Assembly: GCA_030848705.1 (NCBI GenBank)
Contig: JAUIZM010000109.1
Span: 167,626-231,625 of the forward strand
Length of the DNA: 64,000 nt
Source of the DNA: Heracleum sosnowskyi
Taxonomy: Eukaryota > Streptophyta > Magnoliopsida > Apiales > Apiaceae
Direction of reading: 5' to 3'
The notes below the pieces were generated by a model. That model saw only the letters and a list, made by a program, of their open reading frames with translations. It ran no database searches and was not told where the DNA came from. This document shows positions 21,619 to 30,569 of this stretch, one piece after another (within the stretch, counting starts at the first letter, position 1; the number at the start of each line of letters is the position of its first letter). The position numbers were made by a program, and so were the translations under genes.

Positions 21619-22712
21619 ATTTGTTAACGGAGGAATTTGGTATTAACAAAGTTTGAGGTTTGTCGCCGGAATCAAGATCTATGACGGTGGTTCTTCGCCG
21701 GTGTGTGGTGGTTGTGATGAATTGGGGGCTGAGATTGTAAGGGTTTTCTTAGTGGTGGCTCGCTGAGCTCTTCTCTTCCAACCCCTTCCAATGTGCCTAC
21801 GTACCCCGTATTTATGGGCTGGTTTCTGATTTCCGAGGCCCACTAGGATATCTGATCCATCTTCTGGAATTGGTCTTCGACTCGCTTTAGGAATGTCCAA
21901 CGATGAGGCCTAGTCACAAAGGCCCAAGGCTCAACTACAGTCTAGGGACTTCACGGATACGGCATTGACCCAACTTAGGAGCCGACACTAACCGCTACCA
22001 GCTGTCTCCCTGACCAAAGTAGTTGCAGGTATAGCCATGACTTACCCCAAATGCCAGACACATCCTTGTCCCCCGAATGAGAAGCACCCACCAGATTGCA
22101 GGACAAGTGATCCCAAGCGTTTGGGTGCAAAGTGCAGGATTACTCCAAAGTTCCTCAATGAGGACGCACCCATTGAGTACAGGAACAGAGCTCCCAAAGC
22201 ACACACCAAGGTTCACCCCACATCCCCAATGAGGACGCGCCCATTGAATACATGAGGAGACCTTCAATCATCAGGCATACCCCTGGAGGCCTTCAACAAC
22301 GGACATCCCCCTCCTAGGGTACATCCTAGGAGGGAATTCTTCAATCATCAGGCAAACCCCTAGAGGCCTTCAATCACGGACATCCCTCCCTTAGGAGACA
22401 TCCTAAGGGAGAAGTCTTCAATATCTTACCATTATCAAGCCAATAGAGCCATCCTTCACCACCAAGTAGCTACTTTAAACCAAGAGGACGCGCCTTCAAG
22501 GGGTGGACGGCCTAGAGGAGCGCGCCCTTACCTCCATGAGGGCAAGCCCTAAGTCTTCCATATGCTAATCCCATGTCAATCTAGCTGTTATTCTCTGTCA
22601 AGTCATCCATTCATGTCAAGTTGTCAGTCCACACCAAGAGGACGCGTCCTCAAGGGTTGGACGACCAGAGGACGCGCCCTCACCCCCATGAGGACAAGCC
22701 CTGAGCCTCCAT

Positions 22713-23001
22713 TGATATAAAATACTATGTATATATGTCAAGTGTTTCAGTATAAACGGGGAAAACAAAGAACACAAGTCTTGAATGCTAGACTTCTTAA
22801 TTTTATTTCAGTACTGGAGATTTACATAAATAGGAAATTAAAAACAACTGATCCTATAAAATAGGAACCCTCTACTTCTAAACACGTTCTACCACTAACC
22901 AATTATTCCATGACCCTAAAACAACTACTACTTTCTAGCTGACTAAATCAAACTACCCGTTAACATAATTAAAACAAATGTTTGAGATTAAATATCTAAC
23001 A
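22713..23001 (-). repeat. Left (3') LTR of element H
   Basis: TGATATAAAATAC...ATCTAACA, 289 bp. It matches 28619-28914 closely. Confidence 0.92.
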
Positions 23002-23013
23002 ATCCCCCCTTTA
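23002..23013 (-). other. Polypurine tract of element H
   Basis: ATCCCCCCTTTA on the plus strand is a purine tract AAAGGGGGGAT on the minus strand next to the 3' LTR. Confidence 0.75.
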
Positions 23014-23016
23014 AGC

Positions 23017-23839
23017 TCAAACATGTCCGCTCAGACTTTCAACTCCCAGAAGCTTTCTCATATCTTGAAATTTGTTCTTGAACAAAGCCTTTGTCAATAT
23101 ATCCGCTCTCTGCTCATTGCTACTTACATGCTTCAAGACAATTTCACCACGTTCCACACACTCTCTGATGAAATGGTACCGCACATCGATATGTTTGCTT
23201 CGTCCATGAAATATCGGATTCTTTGCTAGATTTATCGTTGAGTAATTGTCGATGCAAAGAACAACTGGGCCAACATCCTCAGTTGTAATCTGTCCAAGAA
23301 CGTTTCGCAACCAAATGGCTTGGCAAGCTGCAGCAGTGGCCGCCATGAATTCCGCTTCACATGATGACAAGGCCACGCAGCGTTGCTTCTGTGAAACCCC
23401 TGTTATCACACTGTTATTTAAATAGAACACTATCCCGCTTGTGCTCCTACGATCCTCCAAATGGCCGGCCAGATCACTATCAGAAAAACCATTCAGCACA
23501 TTGTTTTTGCTGTCCATTGAGTATATCAAACCAAACTGCAATGTTCCTTTTATGTATCTCATGATTCGTTTCACAGCTTCCATATGGAGCTCAGTCGGCC
23601 TCTCCATATGCCGACTAACTATTCCCACACTGAATGCGATGTCTGGTCTCGTATGTACCAAGTAACGAAGACCACCAATCAAACTTCGAAACTTAGTGGC
23701 ATCTACAGCTTTTCCACTTTCGTCTTTTGTAATATGTATTTTTGGATCCATCGGGTAGGTCGTGGGGTTGCATTCAAACATACCTGATTTCTCCAGCAAT
23801 TTCTGAGAATACCCAGACTGTTTAAGAGTAATTTGACCT
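23017..23839 (-). pseudogene. 3' part of H pol: end of RT and RNase H
   Basis: The minus-strand frame runs from the duplicated GACCT at the LTR insertion into QSGYSQKLLEKSGMFECNPT, then LRYLVHTRPDIAFSVGIVSR and RNase H residues DSDLAGHLEDRRST, SSCEAEFMAATAAACQAIWL and HIDVRYHFIRE, ending near the polypurine tract. These are the conserved copia RNase H blocks. It is separated from its RT half by the insertion at 23840-25255. Confidence 0.85.
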
Positions 23840-25255
23840 TGATAACGTGTATTTTATACACGTTTTTGTCTCTCTTTCTCTTGGTTTTCTTTCGGTTCCA
23901 TAGGCATTTTATTTACATTTGTTATGTTTCCCTTTTTCAGTGCCACATGATTATTTGTTCAAAAGATGGCTTATTGTGGGCTTGAAAGCAAAGATTATTC
24001 AAGAGGGAATTTAGATGATGTTGGATTGCGATGCCGGGAGGTTCATTATGCATGATTTTGGAGATTGTTGTCTCGTACGGGCGTCCGCACAGCCGTTCAG
24101 TAGGCCGTACGGAGTGTTCCAAGTGATGTAGTTTGAGTTTCCATTTGTACGGGCATCCGTACGGCCGTTCAGCAGGCCGTACAAAGTGTTGCAGTTTGAG
24201 TTTCCATTTGTACGGGCATCCGCACGGCCGTTCATCAGGCCGTACAAGTCATGCTGGAACTATTTGGAAGCAATTTGACTATTTTGTCCTCTTGTCTAAT
24301 GGATGTATTAAGTGTGTAGTTGAGAACCAAACATTAAGATATCTATTATCTCAACATTATCTCATCTTTTCTCTCACCAAGAACATTCAATTAGGGTTAG
24401 AGGAAGCATTTATTACTTGTAATCTAGCATTGATTATGAGTAACTAACTTCATTTATTTGGCTCAAGGAAGGATTTCTTGTACTAAACCCATTTCATTTT
24501 AAATAAGATCTTTTCACTCTATCTTGAATACTTGTGTTGTATTGTTCATGAATTTTCTTGGAGATTTGTAAGTTGCTTCACCTTACTTCTCTTGTAATTT
24601 CAATTGCTAATTGTTTGTGCTAATCCGTAATTGTTAGTGCATTCATTATAGTAGCACAAGATTTAGTGTACCTAAATCCTCAAGATTTAAGTGCAAGTAC
24701 CTAGGTTGAGCTCCTCATCCTTGGATTTGTCCTAACCTCTCTTTGTTTAATTCCTTGATTTGGTTAAACTAGTATTGCTTCAATATTAGTTGCTAGTATC
24801 AAGAGAACTAATTTATGTGCTTCACTAAATTAGTGTTTTAGAAGAGAAATAAGATTTTGTGTGCTTCACCAATTATCTTGGTTAGGTAGAGTTGGGTTTA
24901 TCTTACTTGAATTTGTTTGGGTTGAAGTACTTGATTTTCCATTATCCTTGGGTCAAATATCTCTCTATCTTGCCAATTAACTCATTGTGCCTTGTTGTGT
25001 TGGTAAAATTGGATGATTGTCATTGTCTTAGTTCTATTTCTCTAGCAATTTATTTCTTGTATGCAAGGTGTTTGATAAAATACCACAACCAACTCAAAAA
25101 ACCCCCCACCAATTTACTTTGTACTAGTATTGAACACTATTCCCTTGGGTTCGATCCCTACTTGCCACATTTGCTATATTTTATAGTTAAGTGCGAACAT
25201 AGTAGAGCAAAACATTATTATTATCAATTTGGCGCGTCGACGACGGGCGTGGCCA
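23840..25255 (+). mobile_element. Solo-LTR-like insertion inside the RT of element H
   Basis: Flanked by GACCT on both sides (23835-23839, 25256-25260); removing it restores the copia reading frame. It starts TGATAACGTG. At 25226 it has an LTR-like end (ATTATTATCA) followed by ATTTGGCGCG, which looks like the start of a gypsy primer site, then further bases to GGCGTGGCCA. So the duplication encloses an LTR of 1387 bp plus 29 bp. About 24070-24245 contains three repeats of a TACGGGC..GGCCGTTCA..GGCCGTAC unit. No coding capacity. Confidence 0.75.
24070..24246. repeat. Triplicated GC-rich near-palindromic unit
   Basis: Three copies of TACGGGC(G/A)TCCGxAC then GGCCGTTCA then GGCCGTAC, separated by GTTTGAGTTTCCATTTG-type spacers, in an otherwise AT-rich LTR. 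GTACGG and CCGTAC ends can pair, so each unit can fold. Confidence 0.8.
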
Positions 25256-27200
25256 GACCTCCATTCTGTTCCACTTCGATGCCCAGATAATAGCTTAGCT
25301 TTTCCAAATTGCTCATCTGAAATTTGTTACTCATTTCTACTTTGAATTTTTCAATCATTTCAATTCTCGAACCTGTGACGAGTATGTCGTCTACATACAC
25401 AGCAATAATCAACACCTCACCATTCTCCATTCTAGTGTAGACAGCAGGCTCGTAGGAACATCGTTTGAAACCAATTTTTTCAAGATAGTGGTTCAACTTA
25501 GCATACCAAGCACGAGGTGCCTGGCGGAGACCGTACAATGTTTTCTTAAGTTTGTAGACGAACTACTCTTTGCCTTTCTTAGTGAAACCTTCGGGTTGTG
25601 CTACATATACATCCTCTTTGATGTCTCCGTTAAGGAAGGCCATTTTTACATCTAGATGGTGGACTTCCCAATTCTTTTTGGCTGACAGTGCTAAAAGTAG
25701 ACGAACTGTTTCAATCCTTGTAACTGGAGCGTAGACCTCATCATAATCCACACCTTGTTCTTGTGTATAGCCCTTCGCGACGAGTCTGGCCTTATGTTTG
25801 ATCACCTCCCCGTTAGCATCCTTCTTCAACTTAAAGATCCACTTTAACCCTATCAGTTTTTGTCCCGGTGGCAATTTTGTCAGCTCCCAAGTCTCATTTT
25901 CTTCAATTGAATTCATCTCCAGCTCCATAGCCTGTCTCCAGTCTTCATTATCGACTGCCTGTTTGTAATTTCTCGGTTCTTCTACCCCCATCAGGCCCAG
26001 CTCATCTCGTACATCCTCTTCCTCATTTGTTTCGTCATAGATTTCTCGGATTGACTTGTTTTTCTTTGGTTCACTACTGTCATCATAGTTTTCTGGATTC
26101 AAGTGTATAGCAGTAGATTGACTGACTGGTGTAGACGGGGTGTCTCCATATGCAGCGTCCTGGTCATCTTCTCCATGAGGTTGATTCTGGTTCTCGTTGT
26201 CCTCTGCAAACTCGACAACAAATTTCTCTGATACTTTGTCTGCACTGTTTGTTTCATTCCAAGGCCAGGATTCTGACTCCTTGAATGTTACATCACGGCT
26301 CAAGCAGACTCTATTATTTTCTGGATCATAGAGGCGATAACCTTTGGTGCCAGACTCTTTACCTAAATTGATGACTCGTTTGCTTCTATCTTCCAATTTT
26401 TTTACAAATTTTCCTGGAACTTTCATATATGCTATGCACCCAAACACTCGCAAATAACTTAAGTTAGGTTTACGTTCATACCTCGCTTCATATGGTGTTC
26501 TGATTGTGAGTGCTTTTTTGGGAAATCTGTTCAGGATGTAGACCGAATGTCGCACTGCTTCTGCCCACATTGTCGTTGGTAAGTTTCTTTCTTTCAAACA
26601 ACTCCTGGCCATTTCAACCACGGTTCTATTACGACGTTCTACTACGCCGTTTTGTTGAGGCGTGTAGGGAGTCGTATAGTGTCGTTCGATTCCAGCGCCT
26701 TCACAGTACTCTTTGAACTCGTTCGAGGTAAATTCTCCCCCTCTGTCTGACCTGAAGACTTTGATACGCTTTTCTGTACCCTTCTCAACTTGGGCTCGAA
26801 AAATTTTAAAGGTCTTAAACGCCTCGTCTTTGGTCCTAAGAAAGTAAATCCACATGAAACGACTAAAATCGTCAACCAGCAAGAAGAAATACCTGTACCC
26901 TGACGTTGTTTCTGGATCGATAGGGCCGCACAAATCACCATGTATTAGTTCGAGAATCCCTTTTGCTTCGTAGTTTGTTTTGGCAGGAAATTGTTTTCTT
27001 GCTTGTTTCGACATTAAGCATCCATCGCATGCATCTCCCTGTAAGCTTGTCTTGGGCATCCCATACACCATACATTCCTTTGACATCATGTACATAGCTT
27101 GGTAGTTTATGTGTCCTAATCGTAGGTGCTAGAGCTTGGATGCTTCATCTTTCTTTGTCAACAAACATTTTCTCCTGACAGTCTCAATGGTTAGCTTGTA
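25256..27200 (-). pseudogene. 5' part of H pol: integrase and reverse transcriptase, with stops
   Basis: One frame with stops at about 27128-27130 (TAG before HLRLGH) and 25563-25565 (TAG before FVYKLKKT). Domains: pre-integrase CDGCLMSKQARK; integrase residues in HGDLCGP, RSDRGGEF and NGVVERRNRT; RT with HHLDVKMAFLNGD, YGLRQAPRAWY and YVDDILVTGS. The downstream half of RT is interrupted by the insertion at 25255. Catalytic residues are still readable, so loss of function is by stops and interruption. Confidence 0.9.
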
Positions 27201-28595
27201 CTATCGATTTGGGGATCGCTTGACCCTCATTAACAGACGTTCCTCCTTGTCATAAATCCACAGATAGTCCCCTTTCATTACCACCTTATTGCCATCTTCG
27301 GACATTTGTCCCAAGCTTATGATGTTGCTACACAAGCTTGGGATGTAGTACACATCTGACAGGTTCTTTTCTTCTCCATTCTTGCACAGCATCGTGACAA
27401 TTCCTTTCCCTTCAATCTGAACAGTTGAGCCATCACCAAAATGTACCAATCCCGTGACTGTTTCATCCAATGCAGTAAACTTTTCTCGTGACCCTGACAT
27501 ATGGTTGCTTGCGCCGTTGTCGAGATACCATACATTTGTATTCCCGGTTTTTTCTTCTGCCTTCAATCTCCTTTTATGTACGGTTTCGTTTTCGCCCGTG
27601 AGCATCACTATTCCTTCTTCTTTTACACACTTTGCTAATAACAAAGTTGGCTCTTCATCATCTACCTGAGCCATGTGTGCTTCTTGTCGAAAATCTCTGT
27701 TCTTCTTAGGTTTTCGACATTCAGCGGCATAATGTCCGTAGATGTGGCAATTGTAGCACTTTATGCTGCTTTTGTCACCACGTCCTGATCTATTTTTGAA
27801 ACTTGAAGCCCCCTCTCTGTTTGTTCGTTTGATCCACTCTTCACGAGTCAACAACAATCTCCCTTCAGTTTTTTCTCTTTTTGCCCACTCCTCTTCAGTT
27901 AGTAACAGGCGACTCTCCTTTGATTCTGTCTTTCCTTTAGTACGTTCCTCATGGGCTTTCAACGAACCCACAGCCTCCTCCATTGACATAGTGTCGAGAT
28001 CTCCGAATTGCTCTATAGCGGACGTGATATGGAGGAATTTTGATGGCACAGTTCGCAGTAATTTCTTCACCGTGTAAGATTCGTCCACTTTTTCTCCAAG
28101 TGCTCGGATATTTGTTACTATCCCATTCATCTTCATGTGAAAATCATCAATCGAGTCTTCATCTTTCATGGTCATGGCTTCAAACTCGGATTTCAGTGTC
28201 TGTATCCTAGCATTCCTGACACGCTCAGCACCTTGACATAGTGTCTTGATTGCTTCCCAAGTATCCTTTGCTGTTTCCTTCTCCGCGAGTGACAGCAACA
28301 TTTCCTCCGGAATTCCTTGATATATCATGGCTAACGCCACTTTATCAGTCTTATCATCGACAACAACCTTTTGGTCCTTCGATTCTATTACACTCTTATC
28401 AGTCTTATCATCGACAACAACCTTTGGGTCCTTCGATTCTAATGCACTCCATGCTCCTTGTGCCTTAATCAACACTTTCATCCTGAGTGCCCACGCCGTA
28501 TAATTGCTCCTATCAAGCATCGGATAACTTAGGCCTAGCGACCCATTTTTCACCTTGTTACCTTCCATGTTCGTTTGCCTTTCTGAGTTCACCAA
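27201..28595 (-). CDS. gag and protease of element H, 464 codons before first stop
   Basis: It begins 9 bp from the primer site; the first in-frame codons read MVNSERQTNMEGNKVKNGSL, with the likely true ATG at the internal MEGNK. Copia gag features: YTAWALRMKVLIKAQGAW, DTWEAIKTLCQGAERVRNAR. A 16-codon segment (SALESKDPKVVVDDKTDK) is tandemly repeated near residue 55-85. Zinc knuckle CYNCHIYGHYAAEC is intact. The protease motif reads WYLDNGASNHMSG, with Asn in place of the usual Ser/Thr after the catalytic Asp. The frame ends in TAG at 27201 but continues open into integrase, so the stop is a mutation of one polyprotein. Confidence 0.85.
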   Translation of the reverse strand: MVNSERQTNMEGNKVKNGSLGLSYPMLDRSNYTAWALRMKVLIKAQGAWSALESKDPKVVVDDKTDKSVIESKDQKVVVDDKTDKVALAMIYQGIPEEMLLSLAEKETAKDTWEAIKTLCQGAERVRNARIQTLKSEFEAMTMKDEDSIDDFHMKMNGIVTNIRALGEKVDESYTVKKLLRTVPSKFLHITSAIEQFGDLDTMSMEEAVGSLKAHEERTKGKTESKESRLLLTEEEWAKREKTEGRLLLTREEWIKRTNREGASSFKNRSGRGDKSSIKCYNCHIYGHYAAECRKPKKNRDFRQEAHMAQVDDEEPTLLLAKCVKEEGIVMLTGENETVHKRRLKAEEKTGNTNVWYLDNGASNHMSGSREKFTALDETVTGLVHFGDGSTVQIEGKGIVTMLCKNGEEKNLSDVYYIPSLCSNIISLGQMSEDGNKVVMKGDYLWIYDKEERLLMRVKRSPNR

Positions 28596-28604
28596 GAGCT
28601 TCCC

Positions 28605-28616
28605 GCTCTGATACCA
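28605..28616 (-). other. Primer-binding site of element H
   Basis: GCTCTGATACCA, that is TGGTATCAGAGC on the minus strand, two bases from the 5' LTR. Confidence 0.95.
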
Positions 28617-28618
28617 AA

Positions 28619-28914
28619 TGATATAAAATACTATGTATATATGTCAAGTGTTTCAGTATAAACGGGGAAAACAAAGAACACAAGTCTTGAATGCTAGACT
28701 TCTTAATTTTATTTCAGTACTGGAGATTTACATAAATAGGAAATTAAAAACAACTGATCCTATAAAATAGGAACCCTCTACTTCTAAACACGTTCTACCA
28801 CTAACCAATTATTCCATGACCCTAAAACAACTACTACTTTCTAGCTGACTAAATCAAACTACCCGTTAACATAATTAAAACAAATGTTTGAGATTAAATA
28901 TCTAATATCTAACA
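28619..28914 (-). repeat. Right (5') LTR of element H
   Basis: 296 bp copy of 22713-23001 with a 7-bp duplication near its end. Confidence 0.92.
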
Positions 28915-29017
28915 TAATTACTAGTTCAATCCCTAATTGCACTTTGGATATTCCCAATTGATTATTACTTGACCCGAATCTTCCTTAAAAACTCGATACC
29001 GAATTTTGGCTATAACA

Positions 29018-29696
29018 GTGTGTTTTAGTTTTACTCGAAGTTGCTTGTTCCGTCCAAATAAGATTCATCAATTTTGTGTTTTCGTTTACATATTCTTAAA
29101 GAAAAATTAATTTAATGATTAACACTGTAAAATGTTTGAAATTTGAAGTGGCTCCGACATCTGTTCACCCCTACCTCCATCCCGAAGCGATGTTCAATTT
29201 ATTATTTTCGAAACTAAATGAGAAATTTATTTATAAGTAAAGCCGAGAGTTTTTTTAGTTGAGGATAGATTAGTTGCAGACGTTCCTGGAATTATCTCAG
29301 ATTTATTTAAAAATTTATATGAGGTACCATTATGAAGTTACATTATCTTATGCACACATGTATATATTTTCATTTAGATCTTATTTTATTGCATAAATTT
29401 AAATTTCTAAGATAATCTCATGAACTTTATTGTCTTCGTTGCACCATATAGTCGAATGAGAATAAGGATTCTAAGGTTAACCTGATACTTTTCCTAAGGT
29501 ACTACTAATTTGAGATTATTCACTTTCTTGATTTAAAAATATACTAAAAATATGGTAAGTAAATATTTGATAATAAATGATTAAGTTTATTATTCACATG
29601 CATTTCTAGTGTATCTCAAAAAAAATATCCTAAGATTAATCTTAGTATCTTTATGCTCTAGTGAAATAGTAGATTTAAGGAAATATTTAGGCAAAC
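29018..29696. other. Intergenic AT-rich DNA, no gene seen
   Basis: About 680 bp between the end of element A and the MITE. No ORF, repeat or structural signal was recognised. Confidence 0.5.
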
Positions 29697-29699
29697 TAA

Positions 29700-30387
29700 G
29701 GGTGTGTTTACTTCAATAGTTTTTTGGAAAAAATTTCTAAGAAAACTTGAAAAATAGAAAATATGTTCAAATTAGCAGTTTTTTAAGTTTAAAATCTGGA
29801 AAACTGGAAAACAAGGTTTTCTAAATTATAACTAAAATTTAGAAAAATTTTGAAAACTCATTTAAGCTGTTTTCAGAAATTTCTTGTGCAAATAAAAAAC
29901 AGTTTTCTAGTTTTAGAAAACTAGAAAACACGGCACAAAAAGCGGAACTCGATAAATGATATAGATTACCCGCGTTATATCATATTTTTACGCCAAAACC
30001 CTCCAACCGCGGCCAAGTAGCCAAGAAAGCTTTAACCATGCCTCTTGTCGGTTGTTTTGGTTAAGTCTTGGTATTAATTTGTCAATTGTAACGTAAATAT
30101 TTAAAATATTTTAGATAAATTATTAAAATACATATAAGCAAATATACATAAATAAATATAATCAATTTAAATTAAGAAAACTTTGACAAGAAAAAACTTA
30201 AATTAAGAAAATTAGAAAATGATTTGATTGGAACAAGTTTTCTGTTTTTCTTAAACGAAAACTGGTGTATGCTTTGGAACACATTTTCATGATTTTCACT
30301 GATTTTCTAGGAGATAGAAAATGGGAAATTTTCTTGGAAAAATGGAAATGGAAAAACAGAAAATTTTCAGTCCAAGTAAACACACCC
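29700..30387. mobile_element. Tourist-like (PIF/Harbinger) MITE upstream of the kinase gene
   Basis: Terminal inverted repeats GGGTGTGTTTACTT (left) and AAGTAAACACACCC (right) with 3-bp TAA duplications at 29697-29699 and 30388-30390. Length 688 bp, AT-rich, no transposase. TAA/TTA duplications and GGG-start TIRs are typical of Tourist elements. The flanking internal sequence is also partly inverted: AAAATTTTC and TTTTCTAG-type stretches pair across the element. Confidence 0.82.
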
Positions 30388-30520
30388 TAAAAAACGCCAA
30401 GTTCAGCGGTCAAAGACTTCCGGTCCAAGTCAACTTCAGTCACTATTAGTAAAAATATATACTAATTCAAAGCAGTGCCTTCACGGAAAATGTATCTCAA
30501 GATAACCACAAAGAAAACAA

Positions 30521-30530
30521 TATATAACTA
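30521..30530 (+). promoter_or_regulatory. TATA box of the S-receptor-like kinase gene
   Basis: TATATAACTA lies 40-50 bp before the start codon, giving a very short leader if transcription starts 25-35 bp downstream. The MITE ends 133 bp upstream, so it forms most of the proximal promoter. Confidence 0.55.
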
Positions 30531-30569
30531 GTCTACTGTGTAATATTAAAAGCTAGAGTGTTCAATAAG

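Larger units (their letters stand above)
22713..28914 (-). mobile_element. Element H: decayed Ty1/copia inside the LTR of element A
   Basis: Short LTRs, 289 bp (22713-23001) and 296 bp (28619-28914; the 7-bp difference is a duplicated ATATCTA near the end). Met-tRNA primer site at 28605-28616, polypurine tract at 23002-23013, and one gag-pol frame on the minus strand with at least three in-frame stops and an LTR inserted in RT. I could not find a clean 5-bp target duplication at its ends, perhaps because of later mutation. Confidence 0.88.
1915..29017 (-). mobile_element. Element A: gypsy-type LTR retrotransposon without pol, host of nested insertions
   Basis: Two copies of the same LTR, at 1916-2639 (truncated outer end) and 21622-29017 (interrupted), bracket about 5.9 kb of own sequence once element B is removed. 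The right copy is followed inward by a primer site read on the minus strand (21601-21618, TGGCGCTAGAAGGAGGGG). The left copy is followed by a polypurine tract read on the minus strand, so the element points leftward. No protease, integrase or reverse transcriptase was found, so it is probably a non-autonomous derivative mobilised in trans. The PBS start TGGCGC is common in the Tat/Athila side of gypsy; this lineage call is inference. The motif GG(A/G)CGCG(T/C)CC recurs through LTR and interior. The outer end of the left LTR is missing, so the target duplication cannot be checked. Confidence 0.75.
21622..29017 (-). repeat. Right (5') LTR of element A, split by element H
   Basis: About 1190 bp of LTR sequence: 21622-22712 and 28915-29017, ending GGCTATAACA as in the left copy. 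On the minus strand CCCATAAATACGGGG (about 21803-21817) is a TATA-like promoter for the element. GAGGACGCGCCC and GAGGACGCGTCC motifs recur (about 22225, 22487, 22640, 22670). Confidence 0.8.

Noticed and set aside
24011..24247. 78-codon minus-strand ORF with NGRADARTNGNSN repeats
   Set aside because: It follows the triplicated GC-rich unit in an LTR and is not supported as a gene.
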